Positions 5,314 through 6,165 of a stretch of 6,165 bases of DNA are shown piece by piece (position 1 is the stretch's first letter; the number at the start of each line of letters is the position of its first letter). Location: positions 6,072 to 12,236 of the forward strand of contig DEZY01000188.1 in the NCBI GenBank assembly GCA_002365735.1, written 5' to 3'. The translations under genes and the position numbers were made by a program. Under the pieces are notes generated by a model. The model saw only the letters and a program-made list of their open reading frames with translations. It was not told where the DNA came from and did no database searches. The DNA is from Actinobacteria bacterium UBA3120. Its GTDB lineage: Bacteria; Actinomycetota; Actinomycetes; S36-B12.

Positions 5314-6165
5314 TTAGCGAACTCGGTACGTCCGCAGAACCTTGAACGCTTGGTACTGATTACCGACAGCGGCAGCCGTTCCGCGGACCTTGCAGGTGCC
5401 CTTACGTACAGCCTTTAGATTTACTGCACCGGAGCTTGGGCGGCGCAGCTTGCAATGCTTCTTTCCGCTCGTGACTTTCCAATTGACGACATTGCCGGCA
5501 TTGGTGATGCCCGGCGATGGTTGCAGACGGATCGTTCTGCCCTTGTTGAGCCGAGTGGAGTTGGGCACTGCTGCCGGGAGAGTCTGTGCCTGTGGCACAA
5601 GGGCTGCCGGAGTGGGTGGCGCCGACGGGCTCAGGGTGAAGGTGTTTGTGGACCCCACGGTAGAGCCAGACGTGTCGTAGTTGATGGCCTGAAGAGCAAC
5701 GGCGGTATTAGGTGCAGGAAAAGAAACAGTCGCTGTCGTTGTTCCCAAGCCAATTGACGCTGTTTGGCCGAGTTGATTACCGTCTCCCAGCAATTTGAGC
5801 GTGCCGGCAGAGAGGTTTCCCTTGATCGTGTATGTGACGTTTGACCCTGCTTTTGCGGACTTTGGCCCGGTCAAGGTCAGTACTATTGGAGCAGCAGGCT
5901 TGGGGGTCGTCGAGGTAAGAGTGACCTTGTTTGAGTAGGCGACCGGATTACTGTCGGCATCGTAATTGACTGCCTGCAGAGACATGTTCGAATTGGCGGT
6001 GTGAAAATTAAAACTCACATCTTGAGTTCCCAGACCCACGGTAGCGACCTGCCCTACCTGTTGATCGCCGTTTAACAGTGCGACGGTCCCGACATTCAAA
6101 GTTCCTGAGACCTTGAACGACACATTCTCGCCAGAGTTGGCGGAACTGGGGCCATTGAGCGTTAA
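5314..6165 (-). CDS. Secreted/surface protein with Ig-like repeats and basic C-terminal domain (5'-truncated)
   Basis: The frame is open to the right edge, giving 283 visible residues; the N-terminus is outside the window. A GTG at 6123 lies inside the first repeat and is not the start. Two homologous units of 95-residue period are visible: LTLNGPSS...LQAVNYDADS...VTLT (residues 1-85) and LTLTGPKS...LQAINYDTSG...FTLS (96-179). They look like beta-sandwich Ig-like domains (pattern 'LTL-GP-SA--G-NV-(Y/F)-(I/V)-G-L--GT--LL--G-Q-GQ-A-(V/I)GLGT'). A Pro/Ala linker follows (about 180-203), then a basic domain to 283 with Cys238 and Cys258 and the end FKVLRTYRVR. After Asp164 there is no Asp or Glu at all. 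Repeats plus a Pro-rich linker suggest an extracellular protein, possibly adhesive or substrate-binding; this is inference. It converges on the sulfatase gene. No specific family was recognised. Confidence 0.82.
   Translation of the reverse strand, partial: LTLNGPSSANSGENVSFKVSGTLNVGTVALLNGDQQVGQVATVGLGTQDVSFNFHTANSNMSLQAVNYDADSNPVAYSNKVTLTSTTPKPAAPIVLTLTGPKSAKAGSNVTYTIKGNLSAGTLKLLGDGNQLGQTASIGLGTTTATVSFPAPNTAVALQAINYDTSGSTVGSTNTFTLSPSAPPTPAALVPQAQTLPAAVPNSTRLNKGRTIRLQPSPGITNAGNVVNWKVTSGKKHCKLRRPSSGAVNLKAVRKGTCKVRGTAAAVGNQYQAFKVLRTYRVR
5629..5880 (-). repeat. Ig-like repeat unit 2 (coding)
   Basis: Second copy, beginning LTLTGPKSAKAGSNV exactly 95 codons after the first and ending near FTLSPS, where a Pro/Ala-rich linker to the basic C-terminal domain starts. 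Confidence 0.75.
5881..6165 (-). repeat. Ig-like repeat unit 1 (coding)
   Basis: First visible copy of the 285-nt coding repeat, including the linker STTPKPAAPIV. It begins at the window edge with LTLNGPSSANSGENV, so further copies upstream are possible. Identity to the second copy is clear in protein (GLGT, LQA-NYD, LTL-GP) but low at DNA level, so this is an old duplication. Confidence 0.75.

Noticed and set aside
5390..5757. Two overlapping plus-strand ORFs opposite the repeat protein
   Set aside because: The opposite strand carries clear repeats and a coherent protein; these are Cys/Arg-rich shadows.
6121..6123. GTG as the start of the repeat protein
   Set aside because: The reading frame continues to the window edge and the 14 upstream codons (LTLNGPSS and on) align with the beginning of the second repeat, so the GTG is internal.

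Overview
The window looks like chromosomal DNA from a moderate-GC actinobacterium. Two things point there: the 5' edge carries what reads as the C-terminal tail of a UPF0182-type membrane protein, a family best known from Actinobacteria, and an initiator tRNA with a C1:U72 mismatch and no encoded CCA, the form I recall from actinobacteria. No transposase, phage gene, CRISPR array or other mobile element is visible. The genus cannot be named from this sequence.

Layout. (1) 2-864, plus strand: end of the UPF0182-like gene, then 11 nt later a complete class I SAM-dependent methyltransferase. (2) 925-998, plus strand: initiator tRNA-fMet(CAU), followed at once by a perfect 15-bp hairpin that probably ends transcription. 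(3) 1093-2106, minus strand: an HSL-type (GDSAG) alpha/beta-hydrolase/esterase, most likely starting at TTG. (4) 2107-2183: a short divergent promoter region. (5) 2184-5190, plus strand: a two-gene unit with a 7-nt gap, encoding a Sec-exported, two-lobed pepsin-like aspartic peptidase and a Tat-exported Cys-type (formylglycine) sulfatase. (6) 5191-5313: convergent intergenic region with a 13-bp hairpin. (7) 5314-6165, minus strand: the C-terminal part of a probable surface or secreted protein with two about 95-residue Ig-like repeats and a very basic C-terminal domain that has no acidic residues.

The most interesting part is 2184-6165. Three consecutive genes encode probable exported proteins. 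Two of them, a bacterial homologue of pepsin and a sulfatase, are almost certainly co-transcribed. A reasonable inference is that they act together outside the cytoplasm on a sulfated, protein-containing substrate such as a glycoprotein, or that the peptidase processes envelope proteins. The sequence does not show the substrate. Everything left of about 1000 is ordinary housekeeping content.
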